DNA of 64,000 nt. It comes from Pyrrhosoma nymphula. Taxonomy: Eukaryota > Arthropoda > Insecta > Odonata > Coenagrionidae. Each line of letters begins with the position of its first letter. The stretch's first letter is position 1. Below are positions 35,114 to 46,518 of the stretch, one piece after another. The stretch covers positions 185,884,386 to 185,948,385 of the forward strand of contig OY754327.1 in the NCBI GenBank assembly GCA_963573305.1, in the 5' to 3' direction. The notes under the pieces are model-generated. The model saw only the letters and a list, made by a program, of their open reading frames with translations. It was not told where the DNA came from and ran no database searches. The position numbers and the translations under genes are program-made.

Positions 35114-38100
35114 GTTAAGAGAGTGCTGCTCCTCGCGGAAACTGAGACACCTCCACCCACAATCCTCCCGCGATGTTATTGATGCTTCAGTCAACGGCTG
35201 ATTGTCAACTGGAGCTAATCGAGAGAGAATGCAAGAATAAGAAATCGATTTGATTTATTTATCTTCTCTGAAACACATTCAATAGCTTCCAATAGCATAC
35301 AAATAAATCTCCAAACATTATAACCGAAGTAAGCAAGGATCAAGGACGAGAACTAGAGCATTGAAGAACGCTTAGCTATAATAGTTTAAGGTTAGGTCAT
35401 ATTTTGCAAAAATATTTATACTAAGCAAATATTCCAAAATAAATAAAACCATAACAAATTAAATGCGACAAACTATCTCATTTCTTAATATTCAATTAGT
35501 AAATTGCAGTATTTATTATAAAAATGCATCGCATAGGAATTGCGCCGATATCAGTTAATCAGGCCAAAAAATGTTATCACTGTAAAATTGTTACCTCACG
35601 CACAGTGGCCGCTGGAGGTATGAATTAAGTGCCTACCCTTTTGCAATTAAAAACAAACATTGTTTGCAAACAAAAATTGAAACAGTTTGCTTATCCTAAC
35701 CATTTGTCTTTATTTCAACCTGAAATCATCCAAAACAACAAAAAAGGAAGCATAGTAAGCATAATTATCCAAAAAGAAACACGCATTTGATAATGATTGC
35801 AGCAGTTGATGGCCACCATAGCTCTGCTTAAGTTTTCAAAAGTTGCCCTGAGGCTCTCCGAGTTGAGTAGCTCATCACTTCAGCAGGCACCATCTCTGTG
35901 TTTCACCGCCAACACTCAAAAGCAGCGCCTCATTCTATTCCCTAACGCGTCTCACATTCCCCCCCGCCTCCGTTCGCCTTGGTTTTGGTAGCCACGCACT
36001 CTCGGAATGCAAGGAAATAATTATGCTCGGATCACGGAACAGTTTCTCGCAGATGTTTCACATTCTGGATTTTTAAAAAAATTCTTTATCTTCAATGATC
36101 CTTCAAACCTATAACGCGTATCCATTCCTACGGGTTCAGAGAGCGCATCTATAGATTGAATAAAGAAAGGCAAAGACCTTCATCTGGCGAAACCGTTGGC
36201 ATTTCCTACAAAACACAGACCAACGAAGGTGAGAACTGAAAGTATTGAACTAAATAATTCATGATGTTACGTAAGATTTAGAACAAAAGACTTTTTTGAA
36301 TTTATTTTAACCAAAAGAACTTATGTTCCAATTTTTACGACAATACGGCATAATAAGCGTCAATTTTAATCAGCTCACGGGAATCTTCCTCGGAGTATTG
36401 TCACTATCTACCTAACCTACATTGGCTAATCGATTAAATCTAAATGTCATTAACTTTTTTAAAAATTCCACGTTGAGTTTTGTTGCAGCGAGACGAGATA
36501 AGATTATGGGGCGTTGTCTCATTGTTTTGCGAACTCAGGTCTCTTCCTGATTCCTATCTCAGCATCGAGTCACCTCTTGAATTAAATATTTTTTTAAAAT
36601 AAATATTTTCAACAGCTTTGCCATATAATGACAGCAATTACTTGAAAAAGAAATACTAATCGTGCCTAGGCAATGGAAACCTTGACATGATAAGAGCTTT
36701 TAGATAAAATAAAAATGTTAACAGTTATGAAATTAAACTAGAACGATCAGCAAATACATGACATGATTATTCACTATGAATGAAAATATATAATGAAAGG
36801 AACTCTTCCAATGCTGCATTATTAAATAAAAACTAGCAATATTCAAATAACTAGCATATTATTATTGCTTTAAAAATCGCTAAGCGTGTCTGAAAATAAA
36901 ATTTTTAAAGATTTTCGTATGTTTTAAGGCCTAAAAACCATATATGAGCAAGATTTTTTTTTATTTTTTGGCCGAACTGCATCCACTCACGTGTTTAGAA
37001 AGAAGGGTTAGATTCCCGCATGCTTGTCATTTAACCGCAGGGAACCCTGCCAGCGAGATAGCCTTTCTTCACGAACTGACACCGGCTCTGAGAAACCATT
37101 TTGCTATTATTTCCAATTCTGGAAATTCTATGTCATTAACCTTTCAACTAGCTAATTGTCTAAGACTGATAAATAAAGGCGTTAAAAGTGGTCAACTTCT
37201 CACACCTATTATAAGCTATTAGTATTACTAAATGAATACGATGCATTGACGTTTCCGCAGTGTGAACTGACCATTAAAATGCTCCACATGGAATTTGCAG
37301 TGAAACTTACTGCTATAAACTTATGCATAAATATATGTAGGAGAGACTTAGAGGCGAATCAGAAACAACTCGCCAGTAAAATGAAGGATGATTGGAAAAC
37401 GTACAGCATAAATTTCATATCAGACAAAATCTGACCAGGGGATTATTGTGGAGCCGACGGGGCATTTTTTTTTTTTACTAGGAAAGCATTGCTTAAATTT
37501 CTGGTTTTCATTTAATAATGAAAAATTAATTAAGTTGAAAAGATATTAACATGGGATGACTCCAGTTGATTTTAGTAGTAGCACTTCGATAATTCAACGT
37601 TTAAAGTGTTCGCCTTCTACAGCTCTAAAAATAATTATCACCTATTCGTAATCACAAAGCACAATGCTGATCTCTCGAATTCAGTCCAACGTGCAATCCA
37701 AAGGCATGCAAAGCAACCATTATACAATTGAAGAACATCACCAACATGCTGGTAAAAGAAAATCTCTCGATATTCATACAGCGCGTGAAGCGTTTTCGTT
37801 ATACGCGAACTCCTGTTTGCCGAGAACGAGCATTTTTCCCGCATTTTATTAATCAACAAGATAAATCCCGTGTTCCCCCATTACTGATCTTCAAAATGAA
37901 GGACGTGGGGTTGATCGCCGGAGCCTTTACTCTCCCGTCCACCCCTAGTACCCTAGGGTACGCGCCGCTTCACATCACATAAATGGAGAATTTAACTACT
38001 ACAGAGGCAAAAATAGTTTCCGATCCGATCATCGCGAGCCATTTGGTCATTTTACATACACTTCATTCGGTTTATGGCGGACTTAAACAGTACGTAATAT

Positions 38101-38179
38101 AAAAACATTCAGTCAATTTGTACGGTAGGTATGAAAATGTGGACTTTTTGGGAACGTGTGCAAATGAGTGCAAACAACG
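35114..38179. other. AT-rich non-coding stretch
   Basis: About 3 kb with only short frames (92 codons or fewer), no recognised domains, no inverted ends and no pol III boxes. Confidence 0.55.
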
Positions 38180-38360
38180 AGGAGTGCTCTTGGAGAGAAC
38201 GATGGGAGCCGTTCCCGAACGGCCGACCGAGGTCTCCGACGTAGAGGTCGCAGGTTCGAATCCCACCTCATACTGACCCTGTTTATGGACGCAAGGGACT
38301 CCTTCATCCGTACCTGGACCTGGCAACGTGAAAGTGACGTGAAAGCTCGACCATAGATGA
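38180..38360 (+). mobile_element. tRNA-derived SINE, decayed
   Basis: A perfect B-box GGTTCGAATCC at 38253-38263 follows a degenerate A-box (TGGAGAGAACGATGG, about 38191). The hairpin GCCGTTCCCGAACGGC (38208-38223) sits between them. The T-stem does not pair well, so this is not a functional tRNA. Edges are approximate and no target duplication was seen. Confidence 0.45.
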
Positions 38361-38780
38361 GGATAGCAAGACACTTACGAATCCCCGAATTTATCTGAGT
38401 TTCACATTTCTATAGCCATTACAAGAATAATAGATTTCCAAGTATCTAATAGATTAAATATATCTTCCCACTGCACTAATTGTAGCAAAACAATAAATTG
38501 TCTTATTTTTAATGCCTTCACGGAAACAATGCAAGGAGAGAATTATCAATTTTGATAGACACAAACCTTCGTGAAGAATGTGTACAGCGAAGAAGCTCTC
38601 GCTTCCGAGCTCTGCAGCGTTAAATCACCTTCTTTCTCCGCTGAATGACGTAATGCATATTTACCTGGGGGTATACTCAGTGTCATTTTCAGTAGGTGAT
38701 ATCATTTCCTCTCCCAGAAAGTGATATGAAAACCACCGAATGCAAAAAAAATCAAAACGGTAAAAAATTACCCATCTGGC
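38361..38780. other. AT-rich spacer
   Basis: Nothing recognised. Confidence 0.5.
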
Positions 38781-39240
38781 GTTTGACGGTTTCCTTGTAC
38801 CGCGGTGGTTACCCCTTCCCGGCTGCGACAACACTCTTCTCCCCCCCTCCCTATCTCCCCACTACCCCCCCATCCACCCCACCCGTCACATCCCGGGGAA
38901 GAAGCGGAAACCGCGACCCCTGGAGCAAGCGGCGGCGGCCGCGTCACCCCACCGCGCGCGATCACGCATCACCACGGACAAGAAGAAGAACGGGCGGCCT
39001 TCATCTCGTCACGGGGCACCCAGAAAGCGGAGCAGATAAGCGTGGGGACGGAGGGGGGGGGGAAAGGGGATGCCCCCCCACGCTCTCCCTCCTTCCGTCC
39101 ATCGGGACGAAGTCGGGTGACACATCACAGGTGGCGGGAGGGCATAAAGAGGGGACGGGAGATGATGACCCTTCCTTGGCCGCAATTCACGACGATGGCG
39201 TCAACTATGGCACCACCATTAGTGGGACGTATAATTTCAT
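38781..39240. promoter_or_regulatory. Short GC-rich island
   Basis: C-rich at 38830-38890 and G-rich near 39050-39070, with CpGs between. Two overlapping plus frames (183 and 160 codons) are low-complexity. It abuts the LINE 3' end. Confidence 0.3.
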
Positions 39241-39275
39241 TTGGTGAAAAAGTGCGTTCAAAATATTGGACTTAT

Positions 39276-39845
39276 ATGAATGAATAAATGGTTTATTGAT
39301 GCTCTGGGAAACCCATAAGAGCAAAGAAATAAATATAAGTACAGAAAACATTCTGCCCAAAATACAATAATTATGAAATAAGCATAGCATAAACACAAGA
39401 GCAATTGAAAACAAAGGCTCTAACAAAAATCAAATTAAACAACACAAAGATTCATATTTAAAAACAACAGTGCTTCTGTATTAAATATTCGTACAATTTC
39501 CTCTTAAAAGATTCCGGAGTGGAGGAGCATTTTATTGAGGGGGGTAATTAATTCCAAAACTTGGATGCTATAATCGGGAAGGAATTTAGGTATTGGTTGG
39601 TACGGGTTTGTGGTATGTGGAGAAGGTTTAGGTCTGCCCGAGTTCTTCTGACGGAAACAGTAGTTCTGAGGGTGAATAGGTTGTAGAGGTATTCAGGCAT
39701 ATGAGTATGAAATAGGGAGAACTGTTATATTACTGTTGGGAAATAAAGAACGTACGAAATATCAGTATGCATAAACCTGAGGGCACGTTTTGTGACCCGG
39801 AAATGCTTTCCGTCAAATATCATGTCGTCAAAGGAGTCACCTTTG
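39276..39845 (-). mobile_element. LINE 3' end (CR1/Jockey-like), copy 2
   Basis: On the minus strand the translation contains FTLRTTVSVRRTRADLNLL, TRTNQYLNSFPIIASKFWN, a stop, LPPSIKCSSTPESFKRKL and EYL, followed by a 3' UTR ending in TGAATGAAT (complement ATTCATTCA) at 39276. It aligns through its whole length with 12495-12905 and extends about 150 bp further 5', with GKHFRVTKRALRFMHTDIS. Small indels and at least one stop mark it as dead. Orientation is opposite to copy 1. Confidence 0.75.
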
Positions 39846-41034
39846 TTGCCACACACTCAACGAGCACCGTGAGACACCAGCTCGCGATTTTTTAGCGATG
39901 CATTTTTTTTGACAGAGTTCCTCCCTCCAGAGAAAGATGCGTGCACCATCCTTCAGAATGAGGTGAATCACAAATATTTAACATGGCAATAAGGAGGCGG
40001 ATATTTACGCGACCTTAACCGCAAGCATTTGACGTGTAAAACAACGATAAAATCAGCATAAATTTCAATTTCACAGACTTTTGTTCAAAGGAACTATCAA
40101 TTAATTTTTTGTCGTTTTTGGTTGGAACTACCATGGGATTACCAGATGGCAAGGTCGAGAAAAAAGAAGATACGATGTGGATAATGAACGGCATGGACAC
40201 AATGAACAAATATAATTGAATATTAATCTGATGACACCGATATGTGTGGAAGAAATCAGCAAAACGATCACCGTGAAAAGAAAGCACAAATTAAAAGACG
40301 TAACAGTATTTTGCTCATTGATAAGTACGGTCACCAGTGGTTGAAGAAGCAAGAAACAGACGGCACTTATAGTATCCTCGGCACAGCAATTAATCGAATA
40401 GGTAAGAGTCGACAGACATCTCCTTCCGACCGGTACCACTTCAGTCTTGTAGACGCCAGCACCACGGCAAGGATGACTGCCGTCGTCTTGACACGCGAAG
40501 AATAACGCGAGGGATAATTCATCTGGCATAACGAACAGCAAGCAACACATGCTTGGAAGAGAGGAGCCATTAAATTAAAAGGTGTTCACCGAGCGTGAAT
40601 TTCTACGTTTCTGAGCTGGGATGGTTACCAGCAACAACAAGATTGGATTAGACGATAATTAGAGGCAAAGTACATAATATGCTGCTGCTCATAAATGAAG
40701 AAAACCAAGCATTCGGTGGGAATCACAGATTGATTCCTACAATGGGCAGGGGAGAAGAATATTTTCACGAAAATAGTGCAACGATAGCAAGACACACAGT
40801 CATCGGGCGCACTGTGGGACAAGAGAGCCTAAAGAAACAACTATCGGGAGAGGGATGTGAAGGAAGGAAGGATTATCGAGGCAGAACGTGAACGGAGCAC
40901 CTATAGAAATCGGATATATATGTAATGGCAGACGCCACGAGGGAGGGACTCTCCAATGAAGTAAGAGAGCGATCGGACAGAGTGGAGGACGACGCCATCT
41001 TCGGATGGATGGCACCTGATGAGGGATATTACAA
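39846..41034. other. Mixed non-coding stretch
   Basis: Frames up to 140 codons (minus, 40128-40550) have no recognisable domain. No repeat ends found. Confidence 0.45.
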
Positions 41035-41668
41035 GTTAACTATGACATTTATTCTAGACCTCTTTTTTTACATAGTGCAAATTTCATGAGTTTAGGCCAA
41101 ATAATTTTTTATTTTTAAACTTTTGCCGACGTTTCGGATGTTTATTCATCCATCTTCTGGGCTATAAGCAATGATGTATGATGTTAAATGATTGACAGTT
41201 CTGTTTTGGTTACATAATTGTAAATTTACAGACATTAAATATAAAAATACATAGACATTCAAGATTTTTACCTTTAAAGTTTGGTGCTGTTTTTATTTAT
41301 TTACAATTTTAATTTGGTTGCTTGGATCTATTAATAAGCAAAATTTATCATAATTTGATGAATGACACATAACTTTTCAACAAAGAAATATATCCAAGCA
41401 ACCAAATTAAAATTGTAAATAAATAAAAACAGCACCAAACTTTAAAGGTAACAATCTTGAATGTCTATGTCTATGTATTTTTATATTTAATCTCTGTAAA
41501 TTTACAATTATGTTACCAAAACAGAACTGTCAATCATTTAACATCATACATCATTGTTTATAGCCCAGAAGATGGATGAATACAAATCCGAAACGTCGGC
41601 AAAAGTTTAGAAATAAAAAAATTATTTGACCTAAACTCATGAAATTTGCACCACATGTTAACTATGAC
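41035..41668. mobile_element. Penelope-like fold-back element with 12-bp target duplication
   Basis: GTTAACTATGAC occurs at 41035-41046 and again at 41657-41668. Between the copies a left arm (41076-41327, 252 bp) is the near-exact inverse of a right arm (41392-41650), around a 64-bp loop. Each arm, read outward, carries CCAGAAGATGGATG, then CATCCGAAAC (or AATCCGAAAC), then GTCGGC. This C-x-G-A-x-G-A / stem / GAAAC / GUC arrangement resembles the hammerhead ribozyme motifs known in the pseudo-LTRs of Penelope-like retroelements. No reverse transcriptase remains, so only paired terminal sequences are left. Assignment to Penelope is inferred from the motif and inverted-end structure. Confidence 0.6.
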
Positions 41669-42038
41669 CTTTGCTTAAATATAATTACGATATTCGATTA
41701 GATTCACCTAAGTATATTTAATAAAAACTCCATTCGCCCCGTGAATCGAGCCGTGGGTAAATGCTAATCCTCGACAACCCGAAAAGAGAGAATGGATAAG
41801 TAGGGAAGAGAGAAGCAGCCCCCCCTCCTTTCCCCTCGCTTCCTCCCCCACCCCCACACCTCCCCCCCTCACTCCCTTACTTCCCCCCTCCCCTCCCCAG
41901 CTCACATCTATTTGTTACCCGACGGCAGCATCCGGAGGGGAAATGATGTCACATCTACCTCTCCGTGAAAGAAGTGCTCTCTCTCTCTCTCGAGCGAACC
42001 TTTGGCGGTCAGCGACGCCTCCAGAGATCAGGAGTAAA
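41669..42038. other. Spacer with pyrimidine tract
   Basis: 41819-41900 is an almost G-free C/T tract ending in CCCCAG, and (CT)n occurs at about 41978-41992. The splice-acceptor look of the tract is noted, but no exon follows. Confidence 0.45.
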
Positions 42039-42638
42039 TCCTCGTTCTCAACAACTTAACTTGGCGTAACTTGGCTTGACTCGGCGCGACGCCAGAGATG
42101 AGACCTTGAGAATAGCGTCTACTAGTTCACAACGACTTAAAGCGGCGTAACTCGACTTGGCGTAGCCTGGAGTTGAGCTCAGCTCAACTTTCTCTTAATT
42201 CCAGCCAATAGCATGGCATGTTCTACTATCGATAGTCGGGCAGCAATCGATTACTACTCTCGATATCTCCTCCAGCAGCCATATTGAAAACGTGATTTTG
42301 TTGTGAAGTCGTATGTGGATACGTTTAAGCGAAAATGGATGCGGATAAGTTGATCGAGTCAGTGCGAAATAACCCTCACATGTTCAACAAACCTTCCATT
42401 TTAATACTTCTATAGCTCAACTCACTATTTACAATAAATACTTCACATATCAACTGTGCTGTTTCGGGGGAGCTTACTACAACTCTCGAAACTCACACTA
42501 TCGATAGGCCTCATCAATCGATTGTAAGATCGAATTTGGCAGTGGTGGGTTGTGATTTGTTAGAAATTTCGCGCACTGGTTCGCCTTCGAAGAGAGAATA
42601 AGTCAAGTTACGCCAAGTTAAGTTGTTTCGAACGAGCA
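42039..42638. mobile_element. Non-autonomous TIR element with MADF-like relic
   Basis: TCCTCGTTC..CAACAACTTAAC then TTGGCGTAACTTG (from 42039) is inverted at the right end, which finishes GAACGAGCA at 42638. A second inverted pair (CTATCGATAG and a nearby CAATCGATT-like word) lies further in, at about 42226-42250 and 42500-42523. The 600-bp element holds a short frame like the start of a MADF-domain protein. In insects MADF/Myb-like second proteins occur with PIF/Harbinger transposons, so this could be a deletion derivative of one. No clean TTA/TAA duplication is visible. Confidence 0.6.
42335..42415 (+). pseudogene. Truncated MADF-domain-like start
   Basis: The frame reads MDADKLIESVRNNPHMFNKP and six more residues before TAG. 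MADF domains typically begin with a short acidic lead, then L-I-x-x-V-R-x-x-P-x-L-Y/F-x-x, as here. Only about the first helix of a roughly 90-residue DNA-binding domain is present. It lies between the inverted ends of the element at 42039-42638 and is most simply an internal-deletion relic of that transposon's accessory protein. Confidence 0.5.
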
Positions 42639-43113
42639 TTAAGGATTCGGTGCTCACGAAGACATAGGACCACCACGTGAGGGGGGGGGGGGGGAGAAGG
42701 CTAACGCGAGCTCAATTCCTAGTGGTTCCACTACTGCGCGACAGTGCGCCTTCGTTGGGATCTCTCGGAACACCTACCTCGCGCAATTTTACGAGCATTC
42801 GATTCCAACACTCTACGAGACATTTCAAAGGACCACCTTGACCTTAAGAGAGGAGAGTGGAAACTTCAGGCCAATACTTAACTGCATAAAGATCTCTTTC
42901 GCCTTTAACAAATTTAAAGTGGACAATACCTCCTTCACTCTCCATAATCATTTCATCTTCAACCCAACTGCTCCCACCTCCCTCGGTGTCGTTCAACACG
43001 ACTGTCTTTCCTTATCCCCTCATAACATAGAAAACACGAGAGCCGAATTCAACCGAACCAACATTGCTCTTCAACCTTAATCCAAAAGCTGCATCCAGTC
43101 TATTCTTAGCTTT
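42639..43113. other. Spacer with 14-G run
   Basis: A run of 14 G at 42681-42694. An 80-codon plus frame at 42838-43080 has no recognised domain. Confidence 0.5.
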
Positions 43114-43345
43114 TTAATTTCTCATCCGTACTCCATTCTTCTTCCACAAATCCTCTACTCCTTTAAAATAAGGCGCACAGTCCACCGCTCCAAACTGAAC
43201 TACCTTCATGTCTGGATGAGAAAACAGCGAGGGAAATCTCTGGATCTTCTCGGTATATCCCCGGCGGTGACATCGAAACAGCAGTAGGCATCCCTCCACT
43301 CTCAATCTTCCTCGAAGAATACACCTTGAGCCACCAATCCAACAT
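43114..43345 (-). other. Open minus-strand segment, origin unknown
   Basis: Two overlapping minus-strand frames of about 60 codons share this segment. One ends DMKVVQFGAVDCAPYF then KGVEDLWKKNGVRMRN and is not low-complexity. It may be a transposon protein fragment, but I cannot name a family. Confidence 0.2.
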
Positions 43346-45245
43346 TTAAACCTGTGAAGCTACTTTTTCTTTGTTAAATAATTTTGTGAGTAAATTGTTA
43401 TTTATTGTTATTTATTTAATTGACTATGCAAACAACTTGCAACACTTTTAGAAATTTTCTCATTGAATCCCATCCATTGAATTGTGTGCAGTATTACATA
43501 CTACGAGGTAACCCGTGCGAAAATTTCGCACTTTCACGCTATCAGGGAATAAGTAAGTTAAGGAAACGGTGTAATTGGGTTTTAAATAGAGAAGAAGGTG
43601 TATCATTAAGTACTTTTTTAGACTTTTTTTCTTGCAAAAATATACAAAACATATGAATATAATACAGGCAAGAGAGTTTTTCGAAACTTTTAAGTCAAAT
43701 TACTGGGTAAATAGTGAAATTTGAGATTGAAATTGTATTTTGCGTCAGAAGCTGGTGATTCAACGCTTAAAATGGTATCTCATTTATCACTGTAGGTGAA
43801 GTATTAACGGAGCTTATACGGAATGACAGAAAAAGACCTTTCTGTAATAATATATATCATTATTGAGGGGAATTTTGAGTGTCATAATCATGATTGTTTT
43901 CTTTGATTGAGAATTCATTTTTCTGTTTCTTGTTTACTTCTTCTACATATTTGTTTGTTTTATTATACAAAGTTGTAAGTAACTCCAATATTGGAACCCT
44001 CTTGAGAGTTCGTTTACTTAGGTATTTATTGTACTTTTCTCTCACGGAGCTGCTGCTCCAGAACAATAAATTTTGTTCAATTTGTGCATTTAAACCTCTA
44101 AGATCCCTTTAATTTCGCCTTCCTGGTAGCATTATTTCCGTAAATGGAAAAGCAAAACCACACCATACCGCAATCTTCCTAAAGCCCATCCCACCTTGAC
44201 GACTAAAATCAAAATGGGCCACCCATCACCTAATCTCCCGTCCGGCTCCTTTCCTATTGATCACAATACCTCTAATATTTTTTCCTGCCTCACGATAACT
44301 GAAATTACCGGCACCACTGAAATCATACCTGAACCCCCGCGGAGGAATGACCTCTCCCTCGACTCCCCCACCACGCCAGTCGACCGCTCCTCCCCCACCT
44401 CACACCCTCCTTCACCCAACAAGTGACGCATCTACGCCTCGGATATCAACTTCCCTTCAGTGTAAATCTCTCAACCGTCATAAACCTTAACCTCTCGCCA
44501 AATTAATCGAAGAATCGAAAAAGAAGGGTGAAAAAACAACTAAATATAGTGATGATCAAAACGAAAAAAGAATTAATTATATTTAAAGATAAAAACCATT
44601 AAATATTTGACATTAAAAAAACAAGAAAATAAGAAACAAAATAATCTGCCTGCAATTTTATTTCCTAATCCCCTCCCTAACTATTACCAGCACCATAACT
44701 GCCATGTAGAGATAGATAGCTCACGACCGGAAGCAAGCAGTACAAGAATGATTACTTTCCAACTCGGTAGCGTCACTTACTCTTCGACGTTTGAATTATT
44801 AAAAGGCACTGATATATCTCAACCTCCACCGCAAAAATTCCACCCAAACATGCTGGTAGTCGCCGGATACCATCGGTGCACCAAACATACATAAAGTTTA
44901 TACCTAACATTTGGTGAATTAATGTAAAATTACAGCATATTTGTTCAAATATGGGAAGGTACAGAAAATTGCTCTCTGAGAAAATTAGAAAGATACGCAT
45001 TGTAAATGCGCCACTGATTCATAACTGCTCACACATTTGAGAAAAGCGACGGAGGGAGAGGGCGAGAAATAAACATAGGGGACGGAGAGGAAAGAATATA
45101 GAAGAAACCGGTGACAAAGAAATGTTTATTTTTACTTCGCATACAAATAATATTGCTATTAGGTGATCTACCGGTTTAGGTAGAAAGTAGTAAAAATCCT
45201 CTGGCCTTTCACATGTCTCATTTCATTAATTCATTATTTCACATG
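43346..45245. other. AT-rich non-coding stretch
   Basis: Only short frames. TTATT-type microsatellite at about 43390-43415. 44190-44420 is C-rich with an open 76-codon frame lacking known domains. Confidence 0.5.
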
Positions 45246-45725
45246 AGCAGGGCCCCGTCCACCAATAATATTTCTTTCTTCATCTCAGCATACGTTCTAC
45301 CATCTTCACCCCGCCCATAAAACCTATTCTATTCCTTCCCTTACCCTTACCTTCCCTACTTACCCAACATCCTCCCCTCTTAAGCAACCATTCGCCACTC
45401 ATTAACTCCACCAACCACGTACTTGGCCTTCCCCTAATCTCATCCAGAAGTTTCCTCTCCTCACCCACCATACAAACCACTTCCTCATTTGTTTTCCTTT
45501 CCGTCCAACGCACCTTCTCCATCCTCCTCCACACCCACATCTCGAACGCCTTCAGCCTATTCTCGTCCTCCTTTCTCGGAGTCCACGTTTCTGATCCTTA
45601 AAACGCTACACTCCACAAGCTCTTCACCAGCCTCTTCTTTATATCCTTATCCAAGGCCCTCGTCATCAGTTTCCTTCCATTACTGAACGCTTCTTTCTCT
45701 TACGCTATTTTCCTCCCTAACATAC
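45246..45725 (-). mobile_element. Non-LTR retrotransposon C-terminal fragment
   Basis: Minus-strand translation gives MWVWRRMEKVRWTERKTNEE, then a stretch with GEERKLLDEIRGRPSTWLV and GVKMVERMLR before a stop at 45280. Upstream (45541-45725) the same element continues in another frame with KRSVQ-like and GYKEEAGEE-like blocks. It aligns with 33420-33895, including a shared GGGCCCTGC-like end. This is the post-RT domain of one LINE family, present here twice in opposite orientation. No catalytic residues are kept. Confidence 0.75.
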
Positions 45726-46067
45726 AAATATAACACTGCTTACTACGTCACAGGAGCTTGATTCAACCAAGGAGGCCCCGGGAGAGCATGGTATTGCAAT
45801 GTTATTTCAATTGTAGCAGAAATTACGATAGTACCAAAATGAACGGAGAATGCCAGGGGGGGGGAGCGGTGATAGGGCGAGTGAGATGGCGACAGAGAGG
45901 AGAGCGAGATTCAAAAGGGGAGAGAGAGAGTGTTGACGAGAGGAAAGGAGCGCAGGGGAAGGGGGAAGAGAAGGGAGAGAGAGAGAGAGATGTGGCGTCC
46001 TCCTTCGCGGGGTGCAAGACTCTCAGGGGAGAAGTGTGGGGGAGGGGCAAAAGGGGGAACGGGAGGG
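45726..46067. other. Purine-rich spacer
   Basis: 45853-46067 is G/A-rich on the plus strand with (GA)n at about 45974-45990. Nothing coding recognised. Confidence 0.5.
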
Positions 46068-46217
46068 GTTACCTTTGATCGAAAGTTGATGTTCCATGAA
46101 CATATTTCTGGTTTTTCAAAAAAGGCAATGTCGATAGTGGGAATTCTCTATCGGCTCAAAGAAATAACGGACCCATTTGCCCTAAAATCTGTGTTTCTTG
46201 GATGTGTACTACCCATC
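46068..46217 (+). pseudogene. Reverse transcriptase fragment (CR1/Jockey-like)
   Basis: The frame reads VTFDRKLMFHEHISGFSKKA, then MSIVGILYRL and DPFALKSVFLGCVLPI. The V-x-F-D-x-x-L-x-F-x-x-H-I block and the later G-x-x-x-R and L-K-S-x-x-x-x-x-V-L-P words are the thumb/post-RT part of CR1/Jockey-type LINE proteins. Similarity starts abruptly where the purine-rich DNA ends. It is a 50-residue relic, perhaps of the same family as the 12.5 and 39.3 kb fragments, which represent a more C-terminal part. Confidence 0.7.
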
Positions 46218-46322
46218 CATATTCCTCTCCCATCTGCTCAACTGCGTCCCCCACCACTCTTAAATTACTCAACCGCCCCCTTAACTTCTTTTTAGCCATT
46301 GTCCGTCATCGCGTGCCCTCCC

Positions 46323-46518
46323 TTATGGCCGTTTTACACGGTATATTTGTTTGTACAAACTCTTCCGTGAACTCTTGCATGAGGCAAAATGTATCGTGTA
46401 AAGCGGCAAATTGTATGAACGCTTGTGCAAATGTCTCAATGCCTGAACGGGAAATAGAAACGTACATTCTCACGTACATTCGTTTGTACAAAATCTTTCA
46501 TCGTGTAAAGAGGCCTTA
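46323..46518. mobile_element. MITE with GGCC..TTTACACG ends and TTA duplication
   Basis: TTA (46323-46325) and TTA (46516-46518) flank a 190-bp unit. The left end TGGCCGTTTTACACGG is inverted at the right end as CGTGTAAAGAGGCC. Further in, TTTGTACAAA (itself a perfect palindrome) appears near both ends. A 3-bp TTA duplication with GG-starting ends suits the PIF/Harbinger group. No coding capacity. Confidence 0.6.

Noticed and set aside
41819..41908. Polypyrimidine tract ending CCCCAG as a splice acceptor
   Set aside because: Similar tracts are common here as low-complexity DNA, and the following sequence has no extended coding frame.
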